The position numbers and the translations under genes were made by a program. From CAZOOK01 sp964581385 (GTDB lineage Bacteria > Pseudomonadota > Gammaproteobacteria > Nevskiales > Nevskiaceae), in the NCBI GenBank assembly GCA_964581385.1, contig CAZOOK010000032.1, forward strand, positions 1 to 61,254: 61,254 nucleotides of DNA, given 5' to 3'. Of the stretch, positions 10,501 through 17,553 are shown piece after piece. The notes below the pieces were generated by a model. It ran no database searches and had not been told where the DNA came from. It saw nothing but the letters and a program-made list of their open reading frames with translations. How positions within the stretch are numbered: position 1 is the stretch's first letter; every line of letters starts with the position of its first letter.

Positions 10501-11482
10501 ACGTCGCGAACGGCGTTGTCGGGCTCGACGTCGCCGCCACGACGTCGTCGCCGCCGCCGGTGATTCCGCCCAAGCCGTTCGGGTTGCCCGCGGCCGATTG
10601 CAAGAATCGCCGCCGCCGACCGAGGACGTTGCCGAGCTGGAGAAGCTCGGGGCTGTTGCCCTGGAAGAAGTTGGCGGTCGCGTCGCCGACGCCGCGGTTC
10701 GCGCCGCTCGCGGCGTCGCTCAGAGTCGACACGTCGAACAAAATGATGAACAGGCGGAACAGCTCGATCGTCCAGTACCACCCGAGGTTCCACGACACGA
10801 GCAACACGTTCGAGAGCTGCAGCGCGACGTTCCACACGCCCGCTCCCAAGTTCCACACCGTCCCGAGCGAGTCCGTCGTGTACGCCGTGACGTTGAACAG
10901 ACCGACGTAGTGCGCCGCGAGCAGCGCCGAGAAGAACGCGAACCCAAGAAGAGTTCCGATCGCGCCGAAGTTCGCGAGGACCGCAAACGCAAGCAAGCAC
11001 GTCCCGTAAAAGATGCGCACGACCGACTCGATGAGCCACCAAATCGCCCACACGACCCAGTACGCAAGCGGTTGCCGCGCGCGCGCGCGCGTCCACAAAT
11101 CGTCTTGTTGCGTCTTGTGCACGTCGGCGAAGAGCGACGCGGAGCACGCGACGCACGGGCGGCAGCACACGTAGTTTGCGCCCAAGCCGCACGTCTGCAA
11201 CACGGCGTACATCGTGACGATGGCCGTGAACACGCCGAACACGAACGCTAAACTCGACGAGCTGATGTAGAAGACCCATGGGTACAGCGTCGTTACGACC
11301 GTGACCGTTTGGATGATTGGCCCGGGCAGAGCGGGGACTTGCGGGAGGTACGGGACCTGGCCGGCCGCTTGTGCGAACGTGTTTTGCACGCCGCCCGTTC
11401 CTGCTCGCCCTGCAGAGCCCGCAATGAGCCCGTAGTCGTTCGTGCTCGACCCGCCCGCCACGACCGACCCGCGCAGCGACAT
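7550..11482 (-). CDS. Large multi-pass membrane glycoprotein-like protein (1310 aa)
   Basis: The ATG at 11482 opens a protein with a short Gly-rich cytosolic head. A first block of hydrophobic helices lies at roughly residues 60-100, 135-195, 220-250 and 340-395. A long Cys-containing luminal or extracellular region of about 500 residues follows, with many CxxC and Cys-Pro motifs in its second part (CPECRFCLPLLREL). A second helix block comes near residues 1040-1075 and 1115-1180, and then a basic cytosolic tail. The layout resembles large viral envelope or fusion-type proteins, but no known family was recognised. It sits next to the 1218-aa surface protein on the same strand, 78 bp away, which suggests a shared envelope role. 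Confidence 0.85.
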   Translation of the reverse strand: MSLRGSVVAGGSSTNDYGLIAGSAGRAGTGGVQNTFAQAAGQVPYLPQVPALPGPIIQTVTVVTTLYPWVFYISSSSLAFVFGVFTAIVTMYAVLQTCGLGANYVCCRPCVACSASLFADVHKTQQDDLWTRARARQPLAYWVVWAIWWLIESVVRIFYGTCLLAFAVLANFGAIGTLLGFAFFSALLAAHYVGLFNVTAYTTDSLGTVWNLGAGVWNVALQLSNVLLVSWNLGWYWTIELFRLFIILFDVSTLSDAASGANRGVGDATANFFQGNSPELLQLGNVLGRRRRFLQSAAGNPNGLGGITGGGDDVVAATSSPTTPFATSAFADYDAGPDLTAFLIIIRAFMQAYALAASFLFFIAFNVIRLILVLFLPVLEYIGDFVLMFSGAASCVMSNPVCGLLEGIEAGSEFLRHGYNTIIADPLSNGPLHIDIHWNTPLQVACVQANFGTSTPCNCAAASSGIYSNLAPCSTVSYTCFFDATTNEWVESREQNGNSVVASRTAVKPSSCPTTRRALGDALGVLETHDHNGCFGLCVNSTRFKSCPLDHPGVVFWTGETCAHDAATRRSLRAERDLVPVHHADDLLRKTFGNSAEFKVQDETAKKAAEEALAAKRARASASSSSNNGGGAGATHTGSEAESALRSEVGARTSLEFGSFVCSIAQPVDSDDEVAKYVRQRCVDRLATARTLRDADIPTAARKYVHSMSGIANANANSATLHGRSGAQVDAENDSVGEEARRRVARLAAAGVRASEVLRSRWRRAMHKTRTPFERVRRVLEVSREAWNAEDAPAVMDVLREELGIKSVHAPHLYAAQATGHFLTRALHVFHEHAAAEARRRDKRARAWGVESDAGLVRHYADWVDSVSRNDADGGAERRRRLLEVTRSPTTPPTLTKLGVFVDKSCPNGYICPGNGPCVAFPQKNTCPEPTYWTFGSTVQWGALQAELWLQGLSIYAIFADTAECLDAIDANPSINPMSFENVIKLNNCPECRFCLPLLRELPFPTLPATEFDFITTAGELCTGLTDSTSTVPSCDCPAYWEGMFDTSPLWFLNVPYYVLVLLHNGALDFWFWFTLAFTRGTWWDSFWQMMWTPAVQLGVPVWVQFLFGDQNQGGTLNQQIFCASLNAYAMLVLVWLILIYTLMIQTLFWQLALVLYGAVELVEFWVDYIIEALLVRRASGPNGEKTDAARRAARDMLKARRDERSRVLSRWLTRLVDGVHRFTTGAKVSRDPLVFEVMEQSFMKIGAKINDTNARIDRLYADMGLIVDNDEGDAEREAPQTQDIKRPLLSQPQQPSESGSGSANTKKTT

Positions 11483-11560
11483 TTGCGCCGCGACGCTGAC
11501 TTTCTTTTGAACAACGCTCCACGATGGTGTACATACGTTCGCTGCGCGACTCGACTCACT

Positions 11561-14500
11561 CTACGCTTCGGACTCTCGTTCAGCCACTCCGTACCTCTTT
11601 TGCACGTCCGCGCGCGCCCGTGCTCCGGCCATGTTCTTGCGTCGCAGGTAGGATTCGGGCAACTCGTCTGCTCGTCGATGAACGTCAGCGATCGCTGCGG
11701 CGGCTGCCGCCTCCTCGGCGTCGGTTTCTGAAATCGGAATCGGAATCGGAATCGGGCGAGCGCGAACGGTCGACGCTCCAACTTGCGCAGGTACAGGCAC
11801 AGGCACGAGCGGTGCGAACGCGCGCGCGGCTGGTGCTGGTGGAGCTGGAGGAGCCGTGTCGGTTGTGGTGAGCGCGGCGCGCCGGAGCTGCACGCTCGCG
11901 CGGCGCCACATGCGCGGCGTGAAGCACATCGCGAGACACACCGCGGCCGCGAGCGGGACGACCGTCGCGACCATGATGACCGCGAAGCTCACGCCAGACG
12001 ACGGTTGCGGCGCGGCCGACGGCGGCAGCGTCGAGTGCGTCGGCGCGTCCGTCGGTTTCGCAGACGGCTTGACGCTCGTTGGCGCCCTCGACGGTTTCGA
12101 CGTCGACGGCGCGCGCGACGGGCTCTTTGTCGGGCTCGACGTCACAGGCAAGCACACGCACACCACGTTGTACGTCGTGAGGCACACGTCGTTGGCGTTG
12201 TCGACGTAGTTAAAGTCCGTCGCCGACGAGTCGCCAATCGTGCCGAATTGGCCGTCCGCGATCGTCGACCACCCCGCGCACGTGTTGAGCGCCGAACCCG
12301 TCGTGTTCATGCCCGTCCAGTAGTACGTCTGCGGGCTCAAAAAAACGCCCGCGTCGTCGAAGCTGCGCACGAGCGACACGCTCGGACCCCACATACCGGC
12401 CCAGTTGTTGGCGATGGTCAGACCGCCCGGCCCAACGACGCGCGCCGTCGACGAGAACGGCAGTCCCGTGTTCGGGCTCTTTGGCGTCGAAAGAGGGTTG
12501 GCGTCCGTCGGGTACGCGACGAACATGAACGTCTCGCCGCACCCGAAATCGGCGCCGCCGTTGGTGAACGCCGAAAACGACGCGCACTTCGCCGACGTTT
12601 GAGCACGCGTTCCGAGGTTTCCGTTCGGGATGTACGTCTCGTCGGTGAAGATCTTGATCGCCGCGCTCAGAGCGGTCGTCGGAGCGCGCGACGGTCGTGA
12701 TGTTGTTGGCGCGGCCGACGGAGTTCGAGACGGCTTTGTTGTTGTCGGGCTCTTCGATGGTGTGGAGGACGACGGGCTCTTCGACGGCGTTGACGTGGTC
12801 GGGGTCTTTGACGGCGCTTTAGAAGGTTTGGTGGTCGTCGGCGCGAGCGACGGTTTGGTTGTTGTTGGCGCGAGTGACGGCGCGCGCGACGGTTTCGTCG
12901 TTGTTGGGCTCTTTGACGGCGCGGACGACGTCGGAGCGAGCGACGGAGTCGACGTTGTCGGGCTTCGCGATGGGCTTCGCGAAGGTTTGGTCGACGTCGG
13001 GCTCGCGCTTGGTTTCGATGACGTCGGCGATGCCGATGGGCCGCGTGATGGAGTTGACGACGTCGGCGCGAGCGACGGTTTCGAGCTCGTTGGGGAGAGA
13101 GACGGCGAGCGCGACGGTTTCGACGACGTCGGGCTTTTCGATGGCACGGACGATGTGGGCGTGAGCGACGGCGCCGAACTCGTTGGCGCGAGCGACGGCG
13201 TTTTCGTTGGCGAGAACGTAGGTGAATCGATGCACGCGCAGTACACGCTGAGCGACGTCGCACACGTCGAGGTGCCGTGCGCGTACCAGTTCGGAGCTGG
13301 AGCTGGGCTCGGTGACGGAGTCGGGCTTGGCGTTGGAAACGGGAGTTGGCCATTTTCGCCGCTCAAAGTGGGGGACGTCGAGGTCCAGTCGTTGCAGTTG
13401 GCCCCAGCAGCGTAACACGTGTCTGTCCCGGCGCCCGTCCAATACAAGCCAGGTGTCAAGAACGAACTGTCGTACATTTCTGTTGCGAACATGGAGCCCC
13501 ACGAACTTGAAATCGTCGCTTGACCCGGTGAACGGACGGGGGTCGACGTCGGAAACTGAATGTTCGTGCCGGGTACGACGCCAGAATTCATGCACCATCC
13601 TTCGCCGCTGTACGTGACGAGCGCGAACGACGCGTGCGTGGGGCTGGGGCATCCGGTCGGGGCTGCGACCGCGGCGCACGCGGCGCTCGATTGCGCGCGC
13701 GTGCCTATCGACGTCGGTTTGCGTGTCGGCAACGACCACATGAACACGATTGTTGCCTTTGGAATCGGAGCTCTGCTTGGCGCCCGAGACGGCGTGAGAG
13801 TAGGAGACCGCGACGGTTTCGAGCTCGTCGGGCTTTTCGATGGGCTTCGGGAAGGTTTGGAGGACGTCGGGCTCTTGCTTGGTTTGGACGATGTGGGGCT
13901 CTTCGACGGCGAGCGAGACGGCCGGAGCGTCGGGCTCTGAGACGGCGACCGCGATGGTTTCGACGACGTCGGGCTGCTCGACGGTTTTGAACTCGTTGGG
14001 CTTTTTGACGGCGACCGTGACGGTTTGGACGTTGTTGGGCTGATCGACGGCAACTGCGTCGGCGAGGACGTCGGTGGCAACGCCGGAAACGCGATGCACG
14101 TACACAAGATGTACAGCGACGTCGAGCACCCGTACTGCACCGCGTAGAACCAGTTTGTCGACGCAGACGTTGGGTCCATCGTCGCGCCGTTGCCTGACGT
14201 CGACGTCCAGTCCGTGCAGTCGTTCGAGGCGTCGACCGTCCCGCCCGAGTTGAACCCGCCCCATGCCAAGTTTGCAAACGCAGGGTTGTTGAAGAACGAC
14301 GTTCCTGGTGCGCCCGTCCATTGATTCCACACGAGCGTTGTCGGTGTGCCTGTCGTCCAATAGATCGGTGCGGTCGTCGGAAATCGGACGTTCGGGTCGC
14401 GGTTCGAGTAAAAGTACGGTTGCGACGTCGGCGTGCCCAAACTCCACGCGGGTCGCGGCGCCAAGGTCGGTGGTGACGGCGAGTACGTCGCGCTCGCGAG

Positions 14501-15217
14501 CAACGGCCAGTTCGCGTAGCAATTCAGCGACGAGTAGCTCCCAGAGTACGTGCTGTCGCATTTCGAGAACGCGCCGCTCGTTCCGCCGATCCCCGCCCCT
14601 GTGTACGTCGACGACGTTTGGAAGATGTACATTCGAGGCGCCGTCGTCGACAAGCACACGCACAAGAGCGGCAACGAGTTCGCGCAGCTCTGCGTGTTGC
14701 TCCCGAGCCACGACGTCGACGAGGTCGAGTACGTCGCGCCCGTGCCTGACGTGCTCGCCCAATCGGAACACGTTTGCCCCGTTGCCTTGTTCCCATTTGC
14801 CGCGATGCCAGTCCACGCCTCAACCGAAATGCCGGCCGTGGCCATCGTGTTCTGCAGCAAGTTTCCGACGAACCGTCCCCATCCGTACGCGGCGGGGGTG
14901 TTGAATCGCCCGCCGACTGTTGCGATACTCGGGAACGTCTTTGTCGGCGAGCTGCCCGGAACGTTGTTGTACGGAGTCTGCATGTCGCCGTCGGTGCTCC
15001 ACGCGAACGCGAACCCCGTGTTGCACCCCATCACCGTGTACGTCACGTCACCCGTGCATTTCGACGCTTGCGACGACGCCGTGGTCCCGACCGTCGCGCC
15101 CGTGTACGTCGTCGTCGTCGTGAAGAGGCGCACCGTCGGGTAACTCGCGCTTGTGTGCGTTGGTGCGAACACAATCGCCAACGCACACGCACACGCCAAG
15201 AACAGTCGCAGCCGCAT
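11561..15217 (-). CDS. Type I surface protein with SPT-SKPS repeats and four Cys-Trp modules (1218 aa)
   Basis: The start is the ATG at 15217, which gives a clear signal peptide (MRLRLFLACACALAIVFA). Four related modules follow, each with a C-x-[DG]-W-[TAS]-S core and a closing C...C-x-C (CSDWASTSG, CTDWTSTSG, CNDWTSTSP and CAGWSTIAD). They recall the lectin-like DUF1554/C-type-lectin fold, by motif only. Between modules lie two long tracts of SPTSSKPSRSPS-type repeats, at about residues 380-480 and 670-850. Near residue 1050 is one membrane helix (VIMVATVVPLAAAVCLAMCF), followed by a basic cytosolic tail. The protein is probably displayed on the virion envelope or cell surface, with the Ser/Thr/Pro tracts as glycosylated stalks. 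Such repeats are common in stramenopile and haptophyte proteins. Confidence 0.85.
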   Translation of the reverse strand: MRLRLFLACACALAIVFAPTHTSASYPTVRLFTTTTTYTGATVGTTASSQASKCTGDVTYTVMGCNTGFAFAWSTDGDMQTPYNNVPGSSPTKTFPSIATVGGRFNTPAAYGWGRFVGNLLQNTMATAGISVEAWTGIAANGNKATGQTCSDWASTSGTGATYSTSSTSWLGSNTQSCANSLPLLCVCLSTTAPRMYIFQTSSTYTGAGIGGTSGAFSKCDSTYSGSYSSLNCYANWPLLASATYSPSPPTLAPRPAWSLGTPTSQPYFYSNRDPNVRFPTTAPIYWTTGTPTTLVWNQWTGAPGTSFFNNPAFANLAWGGFNSGGTVDASNDCTDWTSTSGNGATMDPTSASTNWFYAVQYGCSTSLYILCTCIAFPALPPTSSPTQLPSISPTTSKPSRSPSKSPTSSKPSSSPTSSKPSRSPSQSPTLRPSRSPSKSPTSSKPSKSPTSSKPSRSPSKSPTSSKPSRSPTLTPSRAPSRAPIPKATIVFMWSLPTRKPTSIGTRAQSSAACAAVAAPTGCPSPTHASFALVTYSGEGWCMNSGVVPGTNIQFPTSTPVRSPGQATISSSWGSMFATEMYDSSFLTPGLYWTGAGTDTCYAAGANCNDWTSTSPTLSGENGQLPFPTPSPTPSPSPAPAPNWYAHGTSTCATSLSVYCACIDSPTFSPTKTPSLAPTSSAPSLTPTSSVPSKSPTSSKPSRSPSLSPTSSKPSLAPTSSTPSRGPSASPTSSKPSASPTSTKPSRSPSRSPTTSTPSLAPTSSAPSKSPTTTKPSRAPSLAPTTTKPSLAPTTTKPSKAPSKTPTTSTPSKSPSSSTPSKSPTTTKPSRTPSAAPTTSRPSRAPTTALSAAIKIFTDETYIPNGNLGTRAQTSAKCASFSAFTNGGADFGCGETFMFVAYPTDANPLSTPKSPNTGLPFSSTARVVGPGGLTIANNWAGMWGPSVSLVRSFDDAGVFLSPQTYYWTGMNTTGSALNTCAGWSTIADGQFGTIGDSSATDFNYVDNANDVCLTTYNVVCVCLPVTSSPTKSPSRAPSTSKPSRAPTSVKPSAKPTDAPTHSTLPPSAAPQPSSGVSFAVIMVATVVPLAAAVCLAMCFTPRMWRRASVQLRRAALTTTDTAPPAPPAPAARAFAPLVPVPVPAQVGASTVRARPIPIPIPISETDAEEAAAAAAIADVHRRADELPESYLRRKNMAGARARADVQKRYGVAERESEA
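12660..14085 (-). repeat. Coding Ser/Pro/Thr repeat tracts
   Basis: Within the 1218-aa gene, two imperfect tandem arrays encode SPT(S/T)(S/T)KPS(R/K/L)(S/A)PS units, about 13785-14085 and 12660-13215. At DNA level the unit is a degenerate GACGG/GTCGGGCT pattern. Unit number is likely to vary between isolates through slippage or recombination, as in other stalk proteins. Confidence 0.8.
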
Positions 15218-15238
15218 CGCGGCGTGCGACGCTTTTGT

Positions 15239-15270
15239 GAGTTGTGACGGCGCAGGACATAACACAACTC
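15239..15270. promoter_or_regulatory. Inverted repeat in divergent promoter
   Basis: GAGTTGTG at 15239-15246 and CACAACTC at 15263-15270 form an 8-bp inverted repeat between the divergent 1218-aa and CCCH genes. Each arm contains the ACAACKC core that recurs upstream of other genes in this window, so the pair could drive both directions. Confidence 0.5.
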
Positions 15271-15289
15271 AAGTCGGCGCGAGACAAAC

Positions 15290-16021
15290 ATGAACGCCGC
15301 GACGTTCGGGCGCTACACGCACGGGAAGATTCGGCCGTACGCAAAGTGCCGCTTTAGCCGAAAGGAGTGTCCCGAAGGCGACGCGTGTCGCCGCCTGCAC
15401 GGGAGCTGGGAGACGATGTTCGACTTTCTGCTCGCCGTCGAGCGCTCCGACCCGCACATGAGCTCGGTCAACGTCTCGTCGTTCTTCGACCTCGTTCCCA
15501 AGTACGACCCGCCCGCGCAACTTCCGAACCGCGCCGCGCACGTCGCCATGCTGAAGAAGCTGCGCGCGCTCGATCGCGAGTCGGCCGCGTCCATTCGCGC
15601 CGTCGTGGCCGAGGAGCCCGTGTCACCGTTCATGACGGAGTCGGAGTTTGCCGAGTTCACGCGCGACAAGTGGACCGGACCGTACAGGTTGTGCCCCGCG
15701 AGCCGCAAGACTTGCCGCTACGGCGCGGAGTGCAAGAAGCTGCACGGGTCGTGGGGCGATTTGTTCCGCTTCCTCGCGACGCTCGAGCTCGAGCTCGGGC
15801 GCGAGCTCACGTCGCAAGACGTCGCGTTCGAGACGTTTGACTTTGTGCCAAAGTACAACCCCGGCACCGACGAGACGCACGTGCGGCTGTACAACCTCGT
15901 CATGTCCGAGCGCGCGCGCGTCCAGGAAAGGTTTCCGCCCCAGCCGCAGCCGAAACCCGACGTCTGGGAGGTCGACAGCAACAACAGTGCCGATGGGGAC
16001 GGGGTTGTGTCGTTTGTGTGA
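15290..16021 (+). CDS. Tandem CCCH zinc-finger protein (243 aa)
   Basis: The ATG at 15290 is the first in frame. Two fingers of spacing C-x6-C-x5-C-x3-H are visible: CRFSRKECPEGDACRRLH near residues 20-37 and CPASRKTCRYGAECKKLH near residues 133-150. Each is followed by a matching helical segment (HGSWETMFDFLLAVE and HGSWGDLFRFLATLE) and a similar FxPKYxP motif. The protein is therefore an internal duplication of about 110 residues. CCCH fingers of this kind usually bind RNA, so a role in viral or host mRNA handling is likely. The C-terminus is Pro-rich, then acidic. Confidence 0.88.
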   Translation: MNAATFGRYTHGKIRPYAKCRFSRKECPEGDACRRLHGSWETMFDFLLAVERSDPHMSSVNVSSFFDLVPKYDPPAQLPNRAAHVAMLKKLRALDRESAASIRAVVAEEPVSPFMTESEFAEFTRDKWTGPYRLCPASRKTCRYGAECKKLHGSWGDLFRFLATLELELGRELTSQDVAFETFDFVPKYNPGTDETHVRLYNLVMSERARVQERFPPQPQPKPDVWEVDSNNSADGDGVVSFV

Positions 16022-16060
16022 GACGAGACGTGACGGGTCAAAAAAGAAAAAGACGCGGCG

Positions 16061-16085
16061 TTCTTACGTACGTACGTATGTAGAA
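16061..16085. terminator. Palindrome at convergent gene ends
   Basis: The perfect palindrome TACGTACGTACGTA at 16065-16078 is bracketed by TTCT and AGAA, and lies just past A-runs at 16040-16051. It sits in the 79-bp gap between two converging genes. It may be a hairpin 3'-end signal, as described for some giant viruses. Confidence 0.5.
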
Positions 16086-16100
16086 GTCAGAGAGAGATGA

Positions 16101-17489
16101 TCATAGGTCAAACTGCACGCCGATGTTGCGCAGAGTGTTGGCGTTGGCAGATGAGCCGGCATTGGCATTGGCATTTGCGTCGTGCGCGACGCACCACCTC
16201 GCGAGACGAACGGCGGCCTCGCACGCGTCGGGGTGCTTGAGCGCCGCGCAGAACACGCTCTGCAAGTACGTCGTCGGGACCGAGGTCACGTCGACCTTGA
16301 TGGTGGTGAACATCGTGAGCGTCTCGACGATCTCGATCCCCGCCGCGCGCAGCGTGTCTTGCGACCGCCGCAACAGCGTCGCGAGCACGTACCACACGTG
16401 GTGCGTTCGAAGAAGCGCGTCCCACGACGGCGCGCAGGCGTGGCGCGCGAGCGGCAAGAACACGTGCTCGGTGATCGTCTCGACGCACGACGCGTGCCCG
16501 CTCGCCGCCGATTGGAAATACGTCTTGGGGATCGACGTGCGCGTCCAAAAGTCGCTCAGCAACCGAGACGGCGTGTCAAAGTAGTCGACGCACATCTCGC
16601 TCGCCACAAACTCGAGCGCGCGCCGGCGCGCGCGCACCTCGAAGCTCGGCGACAACACGCACGCGCCCGTGCGGTCCGTCTCGATGGTAAACGCCGCACC
16701 GTAACCCTTGAACTTCTTCCTCGCGTCGGGCGCGGCGTTCATCATCGTCGCGACGCAGTTGGCCGTTGCCGAGCTTAGCGCCTCGCCGTACCACGGCGCG
16801 TCGCACAGAGGCGCGTCGGGCATGAGCGCCGGCGACCCCGGAGCGCGCAAAAGCTTGATGATCTCGCTCGAGATGAACACAATCGGAACGACGTGTTCGA
16901 GCGCGGCGGTCCCTCGCGAGCACGTCAACGCGTGGAACAGCGCGTCGCGAAGACGCACGTCGTCGGTGCACCCCGACCTCAGCGCGTACGTGAACGCGAC
17001 GTGCCGGTCGCGCGCGAGCGCGACATCCGCGCCCATGGCCGCGGCCTGCGCGGCGCTCGCCGCGCTCAGAGCGCGCACAGCGAGCGCGCCCGCCGCGACC
17101 TTGTCGCGGATAAACTCGTGGCCGTCGTCGGACTCCTGCACAAAGTCGAACCCGAGCACCGACGCCGCGTAGCTCAAGTACGCGCGCAACAGCACGCGCA
17201 CGGCCTCGGGCGACAAAATCGACCACGTGTCGCTCCACTGCGTCGGGATCGCGCGGAACACGCGCTCGGCCGTCGACAGCGTCACCGACTCGTACATGCG
17301 CAACTTGTCCTTGGTGGTGAGGAGGACGTCGAGCGTCTTGAGGGCCTGCGCGATCGCCGCGCGATCGAGGTCGTTCACGATCCCGTTCTGAACGTGCACG
17401 AGCGCGCACTCGAGAGCCGCGCGCCGACTCGCCCGTGCGGCCGACATCGGGGGTGGCGGAGACGGAGTGGTCGAGAGTGAGAGCGACAT
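16101..17489 (-). CDS. Hypothetical alpha-helical protein (462 aa)
   Basis: Unknown family. The ATG at 17489 follows an A-rich leader (CTAGAAAAAGAATAACAA about 10-28 bases upstream). A second ATG 14 codons in (MSAARASRR) is an alternative start. After a short Pro-rich head the protein is Ala-rich and predicted helical throughout, without membrane segments or a signal peptide. It ends in a NANANAGSSANAN low-complexity patch. It lies 64 bp downstream of Rpb2 on the same strand, so co-expression with transcription genes is possible. Confidence 0.82.
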   Translation of the reverse strand: MSLSLSTTPSPPPPMSAARASRRAALECALVHVQNGIVNDLDRAAIAQALKTLDVLLTTKDKLRMYESVTLSTAERVFRAIPTQWSDTWSILSPEAVRVLLRAYLSYAASVLGFDFVQESDDGHEFIRDKVAAGALAVRALSAASAAQAAAMGADVALARDRHVAFTYALRSGCTDDVRLRDALFHALTCSRGTAALEHVVPIVFISSEIIKLLRAPGSPALMPDAPLCDAPWYGEALSSATANCVATMMNAAPDARKKFKGYGAAFTIETDRTGACVLSPSFEVRARRRALEFVASEMCVDYFDTPSRLLSDFWTRTSIPKTYFQSAASGHASCVETITEHVFLPLARHACAPSWDALLRTHHVWYVLATLLRRSQDTLRAAGIEIVETLTMFTTIKVDVTSVPTTYLQSVFCAALKHPDACEAAVRLARWCVAHDANANANAGSSANANTLRNIGVQFDL

Positions 17490-17553
17490 TGAATTGTGAT
17501 TGTTATTCTTTTTCTAGTCGACCCAATCGTCGGAGACGTACGTAGCTGCTGCG

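Noticed and set aside
12660..14085. CRISPR-like or satellite array
   Set aside because: Units are short, degenerate and in frame, and encode Ser/Pro/Thr repeats of a secreted protein.
16065..16078. ACGT-repeat palindrome as a restriction or origin site
   Set aside because: Its place between converging stops fits a 3'-end signal better; there is no other origin-like feature around it.
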